Of a stretch of 64,000 nucleotides of DNA, positions 13,101 through 24,300 are shown one piece after another. Location of the stretch: positions 22,253,551 through 22,317,550 of the forward strand of contig OX463778.1 of the NCBI GenBank assembly GCA_949825025.1, given 5' to 3'. The translations under genes and the position numbers were made by a program. Numbering within the stretch: position 1 is the first letter of the stretch; the number at the start of each line of letters is the position of its first letter. The stretch is from Siphlonurus alternatus (lineage: Eukaryota > Arthropoda > Insecta > Ephemeroptera > Siphlonuridae). The notes under the pieces were generated by a model. That model saw only the letters and a list, made by a program, of their open reading frames with translations, had not been told where the DNA came from and searched no databases.

Positions 13101-14049
13101 CAGGTTGATTTTCTACATTAGCTTCAGACTGCTCAAGTTGAGACTCTTCAGTTGAGGTATCAAGCGTATCTTGAGGTTCAATCTTTATTTCTTTTTCAGG
13201 ATGTTTAATATTTTCTAAATCTTCACACTGATTATCCAGCTTCTTGTCAGGCTGCACAAGGGAGGTCTCCGCAGCATCTTCAGGTAGAGTTTCTTCTTTC
13301 TCTGCGGACTGAATTTCACTTACTGATTTTACTTCTGCATTCTTTACAGGTTGTATTCCTGCATTTCCTGTAGTTTGTATTTCTGCATCCTCTGCAGGTC
13401 TTATTTCTGCATTCTTTACAGATCGTATTTCTGCATTTTCTGTAGGTTGTATTTTTGAATCCTCTACAGGTCGTACCTCTGCATTCTTTACAGGTTGTAT
13501 TTCTTTATCTTCTGCAGGTTGCATTTCTGTATCTTTTGTAGGTTGTATTTCTGCATCTCCTGTAGATTGTATTTCTGCAGCTTCTGTAGGTTGTATTTCT
13601 GCATCTTCTGCAGTTTGTATAAGCTTAGATGATACTTCAAGATTTATGTCTACAGAGGAACTCTCTTTGTCAACTTCAGAGTGCAAAGGTGGAGCCTCTT
13701 TGTCATTTTGTGAGTGCACGACTAGATTTTCTGTACTGTCTTGTTTGTTATCATCTTTAGAAAGAATAGACTGAGCCTCCATAGATTTTGTTGCAGTTTC
13801 ATCTTCATCCAACTCTGAACCTACAAGGTGACTGTCATCAATATCAGAGTTCTTAGCTTGAATCTCCTCTTTAGGGATAGTTAATTCAGGGTCGTTTTCA
13901 TCTTGTAATTCATCACTTCCATTCACAGGTGGGGTTTCTCTAGATTTTTCTATTTTACCGTCCAAAGGCAAATCATCCCCAGAGGCTTGAGGTTCCGTTT
14001 TGATGACATCTCCACCTTCTTTTATTGCTGCTCCATTGCTGTCATCCAT
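4160..14049 (-). CDS. MBD-PHD-F-box-LRR chromatin protein (12 exons)
   Basis: Exons (descending): 14049-12792, 12360-12139, 11752-11624, 11561-11455, 11127-10784, 9406-9256, 9186-8405, 7946-7748, 7454-7171, 6233-6104, 5270-4914, 4558-4160. All junctions are GT-AG, phases join, and the sum is 4362 nt (1453 aa plus stop). Residues 1-490 are acidic and low-complexity with ten-residue repeats. An MBD spans about 494-560, with GFKREIVYRS and ADIYYYTP; Arg502 and Arg528 align with the two arginine fingers of methyl-CpG binders. A C4HC3 PHD finger has Cys693, 697, 709, 712, His717, Cys720, 736, 739. An F-box (LLGVFRYLTVQELL, VCRVWRDV) lies near 1030-1070, followed by leucine-rich repeats to the end. 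Inference: a nuclear SCF substrate adaptor recruited to CpG chromatin, laid out like KDM2/FBXL19 but with an MBD in place of CXXC. I do not recognise a named family. The start has A at -3 and G at +4. Confidence 0.9.
5291..5611. repeat. fold-back element, copy 1
   Basis: Terminal arms start with atggagtatcgacctca and end with its near-complement. Pairing runs through attgcagaaatg and aatagagggtgc to a centre near 5450. The element lies in the intron between LRR exons 10 and 11 of the MBD-F-box gene, about 20 bp beyond the exon-11 acceptor at 5273. A related palindrome follows at 5667. Confidence 0.85.
5667..5996. repeat. fold-back element, copy 2
   Basis: A second palindrome with the same internal blocks as copy 1 (ctttttgtgacgtc, attgaaagt, tttctgcaataaaa) and a matching right end (ggtcgatactccat). 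The left end is degraded by a poly-T run. With copy 1 it forms two adjacent fold-backs in one intron. Confidence 0.8.
6470..7113. repeat. fold-back MITE in intron 9
   Basis: The ends pair imperfectly (aatggcttcagctt with aagctgaagccgtt). Strong inner arms (ggactacatac, gaggacggcct and their complements near 6640-6685 and 6935-6985) are offset by an asymmetric middle containing a CpG-rich stretch. Short open frames here are shadows of the repeat. Confidence 0.8.
8005..8115. repeat. compact palindrome, ~45-bp arms
   Basis: caatttattgaaaaacaaat pairs with its exact complement at 8096-8115, and aatccaagatttgttt pairs with aaacaaatcttggatt. There is a loop of about 20 nt. It lies in the intron between exons 7 and 8 of the MBD-F-box gene. 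Confidence 0.85.
10020..10258. repeat. GC-richer palindromic element
   Basis: Arms of about 115 bp meet near 10139. aaggggcatttccatggagc pairs with gctccatggaaatgcccctt, and tcatatggcggccatgttgg pairs with its complement. It lies in the intron between exons 5 and 6. The open frames on both strands here are mirror images of each other and are not genes. Confidence 0.85.
12476..12685. repeat. fold-back MITE in intron 1
   Basis: Ends gtccctcgtcc and gacgagggac are complementary. Inner arms include agctatctgc and caggtgagcgcaattatga with its complement. It lies close to the exon 1 donor of the MBD-F-box gene. Confidence 0.8.
13300..13615 (-). repeat. in-frame 30-bp coding minisatellite
   Basis: About ten to twelve tandem copies of a 30-bp unit encode degenerate ten-residue repeats of the type AEIQPTEDAE / AEIRPVKNAE inside exon 1 of the MBD-F-box gene. 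The unit keeps frame throughout. It makes a flexible acidic tract and is likely to vary in length between individuals. Confidence 0.85.
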
Positions 14050-14083
14050 CTTGAATCATCTGGTGAAAGGCAAAGAGTGTTAC
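14042..14083 (-). promoter_or_regulatory. 5' leader of the MBD-F-box gene with overlapping short uORF
   Basis: A splice acceptor (tttgtttcag) ends at 14084, so the first coding exon begins at 14083 with 34 nt of leader. An upstream ATG at 14059 opens a five-codon reading frame that ends at the TGA at 14044-14042, overlapping the main ATG at 14049 in another frame. The upstream noncoding exon was not located. Confidence 0.5.
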
Positions 14084-17000
14084 CTGAAACAAAAAATGAA
14101 ATAAATTACCACAGAAAATATTCTAAAGAGTAACATACATTATATTTTATGTTGCAAAGAGAATGAATCAACAATTGATGTTCCGGTACACAGTCTATAT
14201 GTAATGCAAAATAGACTTAAGATCACCAAGCTGAGAACGGTAGATCACCAAGTAGATCACAATCTACCAAGCTGAGAATGGATATTTACATGCTATCACA
14301 ATATTTAACAAGTCTTGTTATACCCTGCTGTATTATTTAACAGTAAACTTATTATCTTTCCAAGTTAATAATGTTTTAAAGTGGGATTATCAAATACATT
14401 GTACAGTGTACTGTATGCATATAATATGTAAGGTAAAAATTTATTTATTATCCTTCACTTTTCAAAAGCTGTATTATTCTTACATCACTTTGGTATGACC
14501 AGTTAATTAGGGAAAAGATCAAGCTTGTTTATATTTCACTCAAACTTGATCTTTTACCCCTTTTTTTTAACAATTTATATGTCACGATAAGTGTATCATA
14601 CTTTCTTGTAACACGCTTGACTTTGTAAATGAGATTTAACTAAAAGCTTGTCTTAAATTATGTATTGAAATATATTGTTATAGAGTAACAAGGAAAATAA
14701 ATAAATTCGAGCATATAAGAAACTGAATCTACATAGAAATTGTCTATGTATTCGGTGACAGAAATAATAAAGATATATATTACGGTATGCATACATTATG
14801 TAGGTTCAGGAATAATTCAGTTATCGTGAGGTTACGTTTTTCTATTCCGAAACCGTTTTGCTCTCCCCAACACCTCCCAGACCTCAGAGATCTTAATGTT
14901 GGAGCATAGAGACCTATTTGTGGGTGCAATGTGGACGATCTCAAGGGGGAGGGAGACTGAGCATGCACATAACGGCGCAAGTGGAGGGACGGTAACGTAG
15001 GAAAGTTCCTGATATCAGGTCGAGGAATAAAAAAAACGCACCCAGCACTGTTGGAGCTCAGGTGAGGTGACTCACACACTATTTTCACATGATGGTGTTT
15101 AATACAGCTCCTTTGACGATGCCTCATAAGCATAACATTATCCATCGACAACAGATACGCATTAATAATACTGTTATGTAAACGTACAGTAATGATCCGT
15201 CTTCTCCTTTACTTCTTCTGAGTCAACTTGAACATAATAATACACTGTGTTGCCACTCAGCATGGCAATCAAGTGAGCTATTGATGGCTACTCTGTCTCG
15301 CATGCACGCCAAGTGTCTTAGTCTTTATATGTAAATATACTGTAATGCAAAAAAAAAATAAATAAATATAATGCTCCTATTGAAAGTCTGCTCGGGCTTG
15401 GGCATCATGCATTAATCATGCAGCAGTCTTCAACAGGCTGGGCCTCAAAACTCCAGCCCATGCAGACCTCTGGCTCCTAATGGCCTCTCAAATCTTGAAC
15501 CCATACAGTAATTATAAAAAGTGGCCTTAGCCCCTTTTTACGTGACCCCTGTGGCCTGCATATGCATTATGCCTATATATGTCTTATGTACAGTACTGGT
15601 CTCTTTCCTCCCAGTCCGACCCTACACTATATCTATACATATATGCATACAGTATGCATAACCCAGTGTATTATGCAAATAGTATTTATACTGTACACAC
15701 TGTACATGTATATACATACTGTATTGTATGTTGTATGTATATGCATACTGTACAGTATGCACTGTACAGTATATATGCATAATTATATGATATGTGTATG
15801 CTACGGTAATGGGGTACGAGATAAAGGAGAGGAAATACACGCAATATTTTTGAATTTCGAGAAAGCATTTGATAAGGTGCCACATAATATACTAGTGAAT
15901 AAAATAAGAGAAGCGGCAGGTGAAGAAGGCTTGATAAATTCTATAGAAGATTTTTTAACTGACAGAGTACAGAGAGTCAAGCTAGGGCAAACGTTGTCTG
16001 AGGTAGTGAAGGTTACTTCCGGAGTCCCTCAGGGTAGTGTGCTAGGGCCGCTACTTTTTATTATTTTTATTAATGATATTGTACAGAATTTGGAGTCGGA
16101 GATGAGGCTTTTTGCTGATGACAGCGTAATCTATAGGACAGTAAGTAATAAGCAGGATGAGCAAATTCTACAAAAGGATCTGGAGACAGTGGGTATATGG
16201 ATAGGAGCTAATAAAATGAAGCTTAATGTTGGAAAATGTAGTGTGGTTAAGTTCAACAAAAGAAGGGAGCAAAGTCAGGTTAAATATTTTATGGAGGGGG
16301 AAGAAATCAAATCAGAGGACAAATACAAATATCTGGGAGTAATGCTTCAGTGCAAACTTAATTGGGATGAACATATTAGGTATGTAACCGCAAAGAGCAG
16401 AAGGAATCTTGAGTTTGTAATGAGGAATCTTAAGGGGGCAGGCAGGACAGTAAGAGAAAAAGCATACAAGTCTCTGATTAGACCAATAATGGAATATGGA
16501 TGTAATGCGTGGGACCCGTATAGAGCAAAAGGGAAGAAAGAGATGGAAAAGATACAAAGACGAGCAGCAAGAAGGGTTTTAGAAAAGGGGAACTGGAGCT
16601 TTACCTGTGATAAAAGCAAAATTTATAAGGGAAGAGAGAGTGTGACCAGAATGATAGAACAACTGGGATGGGAGGATCTGGAGGAAAGGAGGAAGCAAAG
16701 TAGACTGACAACAATGTATAAAATAACTAGGAACCAAAAGGGCTGGGAGGAGCTTAGCGATCGTACTGAGGAAGGGCGTTATAAAGGTAGGAGGGACCAT
16801 GATTGGAAGCTGGAGTATAGGAGAAGCAAAAATGATGTGGGCAAGTATTCTTTTTTGAGAAGAACGGTGAGGGAGTGGAATTTGTTGGACTCTGGGCTTG
16901 TGGATGCTCGGAGTGTTGGTGAGTTCAGGGAGGGGCTGAGAGAGTCAGCCGCAAGCAAGCGAGCCACCGTGGTGGAATACCCACAATAGCCGCAAGCAGT

Positions 17001-18037
17001 GGTGTATGCATGTAATGTGTGTACACACTGCTATTTAATCTTTCTTTCTTTCTAGCACACAGTATTAAAAGAATAAAGTTTGTCTTAGGCGGCAGTATGT
17101 ATATGTATGCATACTGTAACATATGCATACAGTTGCACTGGATATATTTAGTAGAAACCTACAACCAGTTCATGCTATCGTCATATCGTCGAAGACCTAC
17201 CGGTACAGGATGCAAACAAAGCGCCATATAAAAATCATAGTAAAACAAGCAACAGTTTACTCAAACTTAATTATTTGAGCCACGCATATAATATGTGCCA
17301 TGGATATACACATGCATAAGCTATTTACCTTTATTAAAACTGCATTGCAGCCGTGCAGTGCCCAGTGGGCCACTTTTTTAAGAACAGAGTAGATTAAATA
17401 ATTAAATGCTGAACGACACAAACGGCTTCCATCCACTGAATCCACTCCCATGAAATGCGGGATTCAGCGGGATGCGATGCGGGATCAGCGGGATGCGGAA
17501 ATCACACTCTTCTGTTTTGGGAATTTGGGATTTGCCTTTTGGTCAGTTTATGGTTAGAAGTTAATTTTACAAGTATTTTAACCGATCTGCACATTAATGA
17601 TTTTCATACTACTTTTATTGGCTTTTCTGGACTATGACATCATACTTAAATAAAATTAACCAATGAAAATAATGAACTGTTTTAAATATTGCGCATGCGC
17701 GGCATTTGATATTTCACAGAAAAAAGATTTCCGATTTTCTGAAGATTTCTGATATTCAAGATTCAAGTCGTGAACACGTTTATAATGGAAAAATGTGAAT
17801 TTATTGTGTTGGAATAAAATATATTATTATGTTGTTCATTAAAACGTATAATTTGATACAATTGTGAACTATATTTCAAAAATTCCAAGGCGTTTCAAGT
17901 TTCAGCATTAATTAAAATCAAAACAGCTGAGCTGATTGAAAATTTATTATTATTTCGTTTTTTTTTTCTTCAAAACTTGTCGGATTCTGTCCTATAATTT
18001 CGGTCTAAACAGGTCTACTGTAAATTAGGGTGAAAAT
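14084..18037. other. intergenic interval between two divergent genes
   Basis: This is the space between the MBD-F-box gene (minus) and ACTR10 (plus). It contains a LINE fragment (about 15814-16989) bordered on its left by cata/tgta-rich simple sequence, and short direct repeats of a gggatcagcgggatgcg type near 17456-17500. A shorter inverted repeat around 14515-14555 is built on gatcaagcttg. Both promoters must lie in here, but none is clearly marked. Confidence 0.5.
15814..16989 (+). mobile_element. 5'-truncated non-LTR retrotransposon (RT ORF fragment)
   Basis: One open frame encodes the reverse transcriptase palm onward: FEKAFDKVPHN, SGVPQGSVLGPLLFIIFIND, and the catalytic FADDS box, then YKYLGV and a C-terminal domain ending near the TAG at 16987-16989. 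The endonuclease and the N-terminal RT motifs are absent, so this is a dead-on-arrival 5'-truncated copy. The motif style is of the jockey/CR1 group; the exact clade is not determined. The frame is intact for about 390 codons, which suggests fairly recent insertion. The same family's 3' ends recur at 18.2, 18.6, 62.7 and 63.5 kb on the minus strand. Confidence 0.9.
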
Positions 18038-20464
18038 ATGCTGTATGAAGGAAGAAATTTGTTGTCAGACAAACCAGTTGTTGTTTTGGATGTTGGAAAT
18101 TCATATACAAAGTAAGACCAATGTTGCGAATGTTGCATAATAATATGTACAGTATTGTGCTATTGTCTTAATTTTTTAAATGAATTTTAATGATTGGAAG
18201 TTGGAAGATCGAGCCTGTTCGTATCCTGCAGATTCCTGCTACTGGATTATCTTCAGTCATGGCGGCAATTGTGGTTACAGTATATCACGGTGGATCGCCT
18301 CATGCAAGGCTGTAATGCTCCTCAACGTACATATGCATACACTTGAAGAATCTACTCTTGAACTCCCCGGAACTGCTCATCTTGATCCATCACCTCCCGA
18401 TCCAGCAGATTCCACTCTCTCAATGTCCTTATGTGAAACGAAAACTTTCTTATATCTCTTCTGCTGCCTTCATACTCTGTGGTCCCTCCCTCCCTCCTAC
18501 CTCCATATCTGCCTAGCTTTCACTGCTACTACACTCATCTCCTCCCACCCCCTTTGTCTTCTGATATTATCTTAAACATTGTAGGCAACCTGACATGTAT
18601 CTCTCCTCCTGCCCTCCAGCGACTTTGGTTGATTGATTTAGATCTTTGATCCAGGCGGCAATTGTGGTTACAGTATGAGGTTACACACGATGGCTCGCCT
18701 CAGGCTATCACTTCTCAGCTTCCTCTTGAACTCCCTAGAATTTACCACCTCCACTACTTCCTGGTCCAGAAGATTCCACTCTCTCACTGGCCTTCTGTAG
18801 ATAAATGAAATTCGCCCACATCACTTCTACTACCCTTGTACTCCAGCTTCCACTCATGACCCCTCCTTCCCTAAAACTGTCATATATCTGCAGTTCTCTG
18901 TCACTTCACTCAACTCTTCATGCCATTTTTCTTCTCTTGTTATTTTGTGCACTGTAGCTGTCTCTCCGAATCTCTCCTCCTGTCCCCCAGCCCAGCTCCC
19001 CAATCATCTTTGTCACACTGTCTCTTTCTACCATAACTCTGGTAACTCTGGTGCTGTCACCAACAAATCTCACCCATGTCCTTCCCAGCAGTCCTTCAAT
19101 ACTTCAGACTGGGACATTTTGGGTATATATTTTGTATATGCATCCTATACAAAATTTACAGCAATCAAATCCTAACACACTTCTGTTCCCTCACCTCCCC
19201 CTTCCCTCCCACCCAGACGCGGATCCAAGGGGGGGGGGGCGATGGGGGCGATCGCCCCCCCCCCAAAAGGCCCCAAAATACATTGAAGGTATTACCACCC
19301 CCCACCCATCGCCCCCCTCCCACCCCAAAATTTAACATTGCGGCATAGGGCACCTCCCCCCCCCCCCCCCCCCCCCAAGCCGCGGGCTGGATCCGCCCCT
19401 GCTCCCACCCTTCCCTCCTCTAACTCCAATAAGGTGCTTTCACATTACTCTATGCATGTCTATCTAGCAACTAATTCAAAGAATAATTATTTTTCATTTA
19501 TTAGATTTTTTTTACAGATGCGGGTTTGCTGGAGAATCTGCTCCACGGTGTATAATTCCTTCAGAGGTGAAATGTAAAACTACCGGCAACATGAAAAAGA
19601 TCTTTCACTATAAAAATAGTGATGAGCTGTACAGCAATTTGGTTGATTTTGTTCACACACTCTACTTTAGGTAACTATAGACATATGTAAATATTTTTGT
19701 TATTTTGTATTTAGTACATTATTTGGACTATCTATTACGTACTTTGTTTGCTGCTACAAAATATAACATTTTAACGTGATTAATAACTGCTGTACATAAT
19801 ATACTACTTATGTAACAAAAAACACTTATATTTTTTCCCAGATATCTCCTTGTTACTCCAAAAGACAGAAAAGTTGTTGTCGTGGAATCCCTGTTGTGCC
19901 CTACAGTAGAGCGAGAGACTTTAGCTCAAGTATTATTTCATCACTATGATGTAAGTTCAGGTAACGAGGAAAATAAAATTTCTATTTTTAAATTGTATTC
20001 TGTTTCAGGTGGCCTCTGTGCTAATGGTGCCTTCTCACCTTGTGAGTCTGTACACGCTGGCGGTACCTACGGCACTAGTGCTCGACGTGGGGCACAAAGA
20101 GGCGGTGCTCATTCCCATTGTAGAAAACACGCCTGTTCTACATGCCTACCAAGCCTTGGCACTTGCAGGCGAGGCTGTTGACAAGTGAGGCTGGATTATC
20201 TGGATTTAACAATTGCACTTGTTATTGTATAGCACTGTCAGTCAGATCAAAATAAATGTTGATTTTTTTTTATTACTAACTTTGCCAGTACTACAGTGAT
20301 CACACTGATCATATCTATAATGTATGATTAACAGTCTTAAAGAACCATTGTAAGATTTGTTATATAGTTAAGTTTAATAACTTTTCTCACACTGCTGATA
20401 ACAACTTATAACACTTCTAACATACAGTATTTACAGATCCATTTAAATCTTAGCAACTTACAAT

Positions 20465-20506
<42 letters not shown>

Positions 20507-21295
20507 ATTGCACTATTCAAAGTAAAATAAAAACACATAAAACAAGACTTCTGGGAATACAGAGCTTTGTTTTGTTTCTTTGTTGCAACTCCTTAAAAAA
20601 AAGTTAAAAATCATTATGGTTTAAAATGAGAAAAATGTATAAGTAATGCTCATTATTGATTAAATGTTTTTATTTTATTTATTATTTTTTTTTTTTCTGC
20701 TTGTGATAAATTATTTTTGGACTAATTCTCAATTAAATTATTTTTTTCTCCTCTTTTTTGCTCTTTGTTCTTCCTTAGGGTGACCAGACGTACCGTTTTG
20801 ACCGGTACAGTACCGTTTTAGAGTACCATGTCCCGGTGTCCCCAAAGAGGCTCTCGGGACGCCTAAATGTACCGCTTTCAGACAAAATTATAAAAGGGAC
20901 ATTTTTTAAAATTTTTATCATAAAAAAAAGAAAAAATTCATAGGTATGTGGCATGTGGTTGTGAATATTTACGAAAATTTACTGACGCAAATGATTTTGC
21001 AACATGCCCCTTATTCTCGATCGCATTCGCAAAACAGCATATTTCTTCAAAATTGCGGAATAGATATTATATATTTTGTATATACGCGCAAGTATGCATA
21101 TACTACGAGAAATAAAGTCACTACTTTTCGATTAAATTTTGAATAAAAAATAAGTAAAAAACACAAAAATATCATGTCTTGATATTGATGATATTCACTT
21201 GATAGAAATTTCCAATAAAATATTAAATTAAAAAAATCGTTCTTATGCATTGTGTCGTGGCTTAGACAAAAATTTCTATGTCATTCTCTCTCTCT

Positions 21296-21328
<33 letters not shown>

Positions 21329-24300
21329 CACAATAATCGTGCATGGATATTACTTAAATAAATGGAAAATAATATGAGGGAAAAACGCCACAAATATTAT
21401 TCATACCATCAAGTAATTTTAGCTGTTATTAATTTTAAGTCCAATTTGAATGCTATAAATTAAATCAATTTAACTTCTTCAGCTATTTCACTTTAACAAG
21501 AGTTCACACTATTTGCAAAATGAACTGCAGTTCGATTAAAAGTATTAATTCAAATTAATTTCTTGCTTTATACTCCATTTTTTTTTGTATAATTTACCTC
21601 GTGACATTATATTAAGTTTTATTTATTTATAAACAAATATATATTGCATTATTTAAGTAACATGTACATTTAGAAATATTGTGAATGGAGACAGAAAATT
21701 TGATAACGAAATTAAAAAAAAAAAAATCAATTTAAAATATTTAAATATAATTTTTGTATTGGGAAAGTATCCTTCGAAGGTATGCTTTTTGAGTATAATA
21801 CATTTCTTGTATTGCTTTTGTTTCTTTTTATTTTACATGTAACTTTACAACATGAATAGAATCGTGGCCAGGCCAAGAAAAAAGGTTAATTTTAGGAAAT
21901 CAACTCACTGGCACAGTTTTCTTGCATGGTGACTATAATAAATCTCTTTTTTTCTAATTCTATGAAAAATGTATATATAAAAAAATGCAATTATTTATAT
22001 TATTTAAAGTAGAGTGAGCGATTGCATAATTTATTATTTTATTTCCTTAAAATATTTTAACCTGCCCTGCTTTATTGAGAACTAAAAACCAAAAAATTTC
22101 ATCTCAAATAGCTTCATCGCAAAAAAATCCCAAAGTTTGTTTTCCTGAGCCCTTTAACATGCAGCCTTATGGAAGAGAAAACAGCGTTTTACTCAAACTT
22201 CGTCTGAACTACGGTATCAATTAAAAGATACGTATAATCTATGACGAAAATTCTTTAATGGATTTTCAAATAAATAAATTTTTTCGGAAAAAAACGGCTT
22301 CTTAAAAAGAAAAAAAAAAACAATTCATTTGAAAATCTATTATGAAAAAAAAAAAAAGTAAAAAAGGGGGCGTGGCACCCAAAAAAATCGCGCCTCCGGT
22401 GGGGATTTTGGCCCTTCAGGCCTCTATCTTGGGGGCATGTACCGTTTTGGACATCAAGATATCTGGTCACCTTATTCTTCCTCCCCCCCCCCCCATTACC
22501 CTCCTCTCACACGCACACTGCTCAGTTTTGATATTTTTTTTTTTCCTCCACAGATCGTTAAGAGCATTTCTTGATGACCAACCGAAGGAGGACATATTTG
22601 TCAAGCCTCCTGAACCACTTCCTGATAATGTTATTGAAGACATTAAAGGTAAGATGTCAAAAAATGAGGACATTAACTAGGATCCTGAAGGAAAGAATAA
22701 GGGGGAGGGGGTAATATAAGGTATAAGGGAAGGAAGTCAGTATTGTTAAAAGGATTCACCATTCCAAATTTCGGGAGGGTCAGAGCAAATTATTAAATAG
22801 TAAACTCCATTAATTCTGACTTCTCAGCAGTTCATATAAAAAATAATAGTAATTAATTTTCAGTTTGTTCAAATATTTTGGATGTGAAAATGATAATATG
22901 AATTTAAATCTGAAATTAATAAGAAGAAGAAAAATGCCATATTAAATAAATGTATTGATGTTGCCACAGTGAGGACATGCTTTGTGACTACTCTGGAGCG
23001 AGCCCAGACGATCCAAGCATCTCAGAAAGAGTCGTCTGTGTCGCCCCCTCCTCCCCCACCCGGGGTCAAGTACCCACTGCGAGGAGAGCGCATTCTCAAC
23101 GTGCCTGGTTTGGCACGTGAGTGTGCCTTTGAGGTTCTCTTTGAGATGGACAATGATCTCATGTCAGTGGCTACCATGGTCTTGGATGCAATCCTCAAGG
23201 TAATTCAATCCACTCAATGATAACTGGATACCATGTACTAACAATGCTTTATCGATGGTCCAGTGCCCTGTGGACACTCGCACGGCCCTGGCGGAGAACA
23301 TCTTAGTAGTGGGCGGCACGTCAATGGCCCTCGGCTTCAAGGCCAGGCTGCAGCAAGAGCTGTTGGACCTCCTGATGACCCCCAACTACCTCTCCAAACT
23401 GTCACTCAAGAGGTTCTGTTTCCACACGCCTCCAGCTCACGAGAACTACGTATGCTGGCTAGGAGGTAAGAAAATATTATCATTGACCGTTACTGTGTGA
23501 GAAAAATGTTTGTTCTTTAATATACTATAACAACAGTACTAAATTAATGTCTTGTTAGTTTGCAAATATTATCTAAACTTTTTTTGCATAACTTATACAA
23601 TATCTTAACATTACTTCATATAGTTCATATTATCTAAAGTCTACATTGACCTACCACTCGTCTGACATCAATCACGTCTCCTATAAGGATAGTATTGGAG
23701 GATAAAATAGAAATTAAAATTGAAAACCCTAAAGCCTGGTTTACGCAGACGCAAAAAAAAAAACTTCTGCGTCAAGCGTCTAGCGTCAAGATTTGGTCTG
23801 TTCTCGCAGAAGCATTTGTCATGCTTCTCGTACTACTTCGGCAGTTATCGGTCACGCTCGCTTGATTTTTTCTTCTCCTTACGACTTCGTAATAATTCGG
23901 CAGTTGTCGGCACTTCTCGGGATCAAATTTCTTTTGGTCAGTTAATTTTCTTTGTTCAGCTTCCGAGAGAGTTGTGAAGACATTTTACAAATTTTAAATT
24001 ATATATTAAATCAAAACAATTTTTCGTTTTCTTCCAAAATCAAGTGAAGATTTTCTAGTTTTGGCGCAATTTCATTGTTTTGAAATGCGCGCATCTCATT
24101 GGGCGGGGGGCGGGGCAGACGCAGAAGCAAGAAGCAAAAGTTGAGAGTTGGTCAACTTTTGCGTCTGCTTCTTGCGTTTGGCGTCTGGATGCGTAAACCG
24201 TGCCATAAGATAACACATACTTCAACTCTAGCGTCTGACGCAGAAGTTTTTTTTTTGCGTCTGCGTAAACCAGGCTTAACAACAAAAATTTGCATTTTAT

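Noticed and set aside
14780..15151. 123-aa minus-strand frame as first exon of the MBD-F-box gene
   Set aside because: The coding start at 14049 is preceded by its own acceptor and a short leader; this frame has no domain and no phase-compatible donor that I can support. It could still overlap a noncoding first exon.
15562..15813. N-terminal ~85 residues of the LINE open frame as real protein
   Set aside because: This part is translated cata/tgta simple sequence upstream of the truncated reverse transcriptase; homology starts only at about 15814.
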